From Pseudomonadota bacterium (lineage in GTDB: Bacteria; Desulfobacterota; Desulfobulbia; Desulfobulbales; Desulfobulbaceae): 7,409 bases of DNA. Below are positions 5,971 through 7,409 of this stretch, piece by piece (within the stretch, counting starts at the first letter, position 1; each line of letters begins with the position of its first letter). The DNA lies in NCBI GenBank assembly GCA_009778235.1, contig WRKE01000222.1, positions 1 through 7,409 on the forward strand, written 5' to 3'. A program made the position numbers and the translations under genes. The notes beneath the pieces are model-generated. The model was given only the letters and a program-made list of their open reading frames with translations, was not told the DNA's origin and made no database searches.

Positions 5971-6073
5971 ACCATTTCCTCTTGCCAATGCAGTGGGTTA
6001 TGGCAGGAACATGTTGAATTTTAATGCAAAAAATAAGAATGTTTTTTGCATTAAAAAGAGTAAATGATATTAC
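5971..6073 (+). repeat. MITE-like AT-rich repeat, copy R3 (second of a tandem pair)
   Basis: Joined head-to-tail to R2 with no spacer; both begin ACCATTTCCTCTTGCCAATG. Terminal inverted repeats lie at 5973-5992 and 6047-6066 (16/20 matches). This copy has the longest hairpin: arms TTTTAATGCAAAAAA (6019-6033) and TTTTTTGCATTAAAA (6042-6056), 15 perfect pairs around an 8-nt loop. The middle palindrome has decayed (GTTATGGC). It ends 6 bp before the aguA start, so it forms the whole proximal upstream region of that gene. Confidence 0.88.
6046..6073 (+). promoter_or_regulatory. Promoter-like sequence at the right end of R3, facing aguA
   Basis: TTGCAT (6046-6051), a 16-base spacer, then TATTAC (6068-6073). 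It is a weak match to sigma70 boxes (3/6 and 4/6). The same layout recurs in R1 (TTGCAT 1977-1982, TATCAT 1999-2004) and R2 (TTGTAT, TATTAT), always with 16 bases between. In R3 the expected start of transcription falls at about the A of the aguA ATG (6080), which would make the mRNA leaderless. No Shine-Dalgarno sequence is visible in the 15 bases before that ATG, consistent with this. Confidence 0.33.
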
Positions 6074-6079
6074 ACCACC

Positions 6080-7105
6080 ATGAACCGACGTTTGCCCGCA
6101 GAATGGGAACCACAGGACGGGGTCCTGCTCGCCTGGCCGCATGCGGACAGCGACTGGCGCGATAGCCTTGCGGAAGTGGTCCCGGTCTTTACCCGGATCG
6201 CCGCCGCCATCAGCCGATTCGAGCGGCTGGTGATCGTGGCCCCGGACCTTGACCTGGTCCGGGCAGAGCTGAGCGCGGCCGGGATCGACCTGGCCCGGAT
6301 CACCCTGTACCCGATGGCCACCAACGACACCTGGGCGCGCGATTTCGGCCCGATTACCGTGCTGGAACCCCAGGGACCGGTGCTGCTCGACTTCGGGTTC
6401 AACGCCTGGGGCCTGAAATTCGCCGCCGACCTCGACAACCAAATCACCGCCAAGCTGGCCCGGCGTGGGGCCTTCGGCCGGTGCGCGCACCGCATTCCCG
6501 GGCTGATCCTGGAGGGAGGCAGCATTGAGTCCGACGGCGACTCCACCCTCCTGACCACCGCCTCCTGCCTGCTCAACCCCAACCGCAATCCCCACCTCGA
6601 CCGCCAGTCCATCGAGCGGAACTTGCAATCCCTGCTCGGCGTCTCGCGCCTGCTGTGGCTGGAAAACGGCTTCCTGGCCGGGGACGATACCGATGCCCAC
6701 ATCGATACCCTGGCCCGGTTCTGCTCCGGGACCACCATTGCGTACGTACGCTGCGACGATCCCACCGACGAGCACTATGCGGCCCTAAGCGCCATGGAGG
6801 CCGAATTGAAAAGCTTTCGCACCCGCCAGGGCGAACCTTACCGGCTGATTCCCCTGCCCTGGCCCGATGCCTGCCTTCACCGGGACGGCCACCGTTTGCC
6901 GGCCACCTATGCCAACTTCCTGATCATCAATGGCGCGGTCCTGGTGCCGACCTACGGTGTCGCCCAGGATGCCGCCGCCTTGGCCGCCCTGGCCCCGGCC
7001 TTTTGCGACCGGGAAATTATCGGTATCGACTGCCGCCCCCTCATTGCCCAGCATGGATCGCTCCATTGCGTCACCATGCACCTTCCCCGAGGAGTTCTGC
7101 CATGA
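6080..7105 (+). CDS. aguA: Agmatine deiminase
   Basis: Converts agmatine to N-carbamoylputrescine plus ammonia in the cytoplasm, the second step of arginine-to-putrescine synthesis after arginine decarboxylase. The 341-residue length fits the peptidylarginine deiminase-like/AguA family. The N-terminal RLPAEWEPQDGVLLAWPHAD (4-23) is the family signature and supports the ATG at 6080. Further landmarks are NDTWARDFGP (82-91, with substrate-contacting Asp residues), LILEGGSIESDG (142-153), DDTDAHIDTLARF (202-214, catalytic His207) and HGSLHCVTMHLPRG (325-338) with the nucleophile Cys330. It overlaps aguB by ATGA, so the two are one operon. The upstream region is unusual: repeat R3 ends 6 bp before the start and no normal ribosome binding site is present. 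Confidence 0.94.
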   Translation: MNRRLPAEWEPQDGVLLAWPHADSDWRDSLAEVVPVFTRIAAAISRFERLVIVAPDLDLVRAELSAAGIDLARITLYPMATNDTWARDFGPITVLEPQGPVLLDFGFNAWGLKFAADLDNQITAKLARRGAFGRCAHRIPGLILEGGSIESDGDSTLLTTASCLLNPNRNPHLDRQSIERNLQSLLGVSRLLWLENGFLAGDDTDAHIDTLARFCSGTTIAYVRCDDPTDEHYAALSAMEAELKSFRTRQGEPYRLIPLPWPDACLHRDGHRLPATYANFLIINGAVLVPTYGVAQDAAALAALAPAFCDREIIGIDCRPLIAQHGSLHCVTMHLPRGVLP

Positions 7106-7409
7106 ACCTGCTCCGCGTCGGCCTGATCCAGCAACGCTGCACCGACAACCGCCAGGAAAATATCGCCAACAGCATAAGGGGCATCCGCCAGGCCGCGGCC
7201 CACGGGGCCCACCTGGTGGCGCTCCAGGAACTGCACTGTGGCCTCTATTTCTGCCAGACCGAGTCCGCCGCCCGCTTCGACCTGGCCGAGCCGATCCCCG
7301 GCCCGGCCACTGAAATTTTTGGCGCCCTGGCCAAGGAGCTGGGCCTGGTGATCGTGACCTCACTGTTCGAGCGGCGGGCGGCGGGCCTCTGCCACAACAC
7401 CGCGGTGGT
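7102..7409 (+). CDS. aguB: N-carbamoylputrescine amidase (3' end outside window)
   Basis: Nitrilase-superfamily amidohydrolase that splits N-carbamoylputrescine into putrescine, CO2 and ammonia, completing the AguA-AguB route. About 102 codons are present: MNLLRVGLIQ, then NIANSIRGIRQAAAHGAHLV, then LQELHCGLYFCQTES (41-55) containing the catalytic Glu43, and LVIVTSLFERRAAGLCHNTA at the edge. The LQEL..G.YFCQ form is typical of AguB rather than other nitrilases. Full length is normally about 290-300 residues, so the catalytic Lys and Cys lie beyond the window. The ATG overlaps the aguA stop as ATGA; GAGGAG (7089-7094) lies 7 bases upstream, a good ribosome binding site inside aguA. Confidence 0.92.
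   Translation, partial: MNLLRVGLIQQRCTDNRQENIANSIRGIRQAAAHGAHLVALQELHCGLYFCQTESAARFDLAEPIPGPATEIFGALAKELGLVIVTSLFERRAAGLCHNTAV

Noticed and set aside
6019..6056. Rho-independent terminator in repeat R3
   Set aside because: The stem is almost all A-T and is followed by AAAGAGTAAATG rather than a T-tract; it recurs as part of the repeat.
5869..6073. CRISPR array
   Set aside because: Units are 102 bp, contiguous and homologous over their whole length, with no variable spacers.
5750..6775. 341-codon minus-strand frame opposite aguA and the repeats
   Set aside because: It reads antisense through a clear aguA gene, and its tail encodes a repeated peptide only because the 102-bp repeat period is a multiple of three.

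Overview
The window reads as chromosomal DNA of a Gram-negative, probably anaerobic bacterium with GC-rich genes (my guess is a Desulfobacterota or related lineage, low confidence). Reasons: the start of a lipid A phosphoethanolamine transferase-like gene, which implies an outer membrane; a cytoplasmic molybdenum/tungsten bis-MGD oxidoreductase; and GC-rich coding sequence broken by very AT-rich intergenic repeats. No rRNA, tRNA, CRISPR array or transposase gene was seen.

Layout, left to right. (1) 1-1725, + strand: a 5'-truncated (by the window edge) membrane-anchored LTA synthase/phosphoglycerol transferase-family enzyme. It is followed 35 bp later by only the first ~47 codons of an EptA-like phosphoethanolamine transferase (1761-1916), cut off exactly where an AT-rich repeat begins. 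(2) 1901-2002: repeat copy R1, then a ~150-nt leader with several inverted repeats, then a small three-helix membrane protein of unknown function (2156-2512, +). (3) 2544-2587: a shortened repeat copy (R4) between convergent genes. (4) 5628-2620, - strand: a two-gene operon, a class I SAM methyltransferase with an N-terminal Trm112-like zinc ribbon, then a 685-residue DMSO-reductase-family oxidoreductase. It has a good sigma70-type promoter (5725-5753) with an inverted repeat at the expected transcription start. (5) 5869-6073: two head-to-tail repeat copies (R2, R3, period 102 bp), ending 6 bp before the next start codon. (6) 6080-7409, + strand: agmatine deiminase (aguA) and N-carbamoylputrescine amidase (aguB, cut by the window end), overlapping by ATGA; together they turn agmatine into putrescine.

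The most unusual content is the repeat family. Full copies are ~102 bp, all in the same orientation, with imperfect 20-bp terminal inverted repeats (16/20 matches in R2 and R3) and an internal hairpin whose stem shows a compensatory G-C to A-T change between copies. Each right end carries the same promoter-like arrangement (TTG-C/T-AT, 16-nt spacer, TAT-T/C-A-T/C) pointing outward. They look like a MITE-type non-autonomous element. One copy coincides with loss of the eptA-like gene, and another supplies all of the immediate upstream sequence of aguA, possibly giving a leaderless aguA mRNA.
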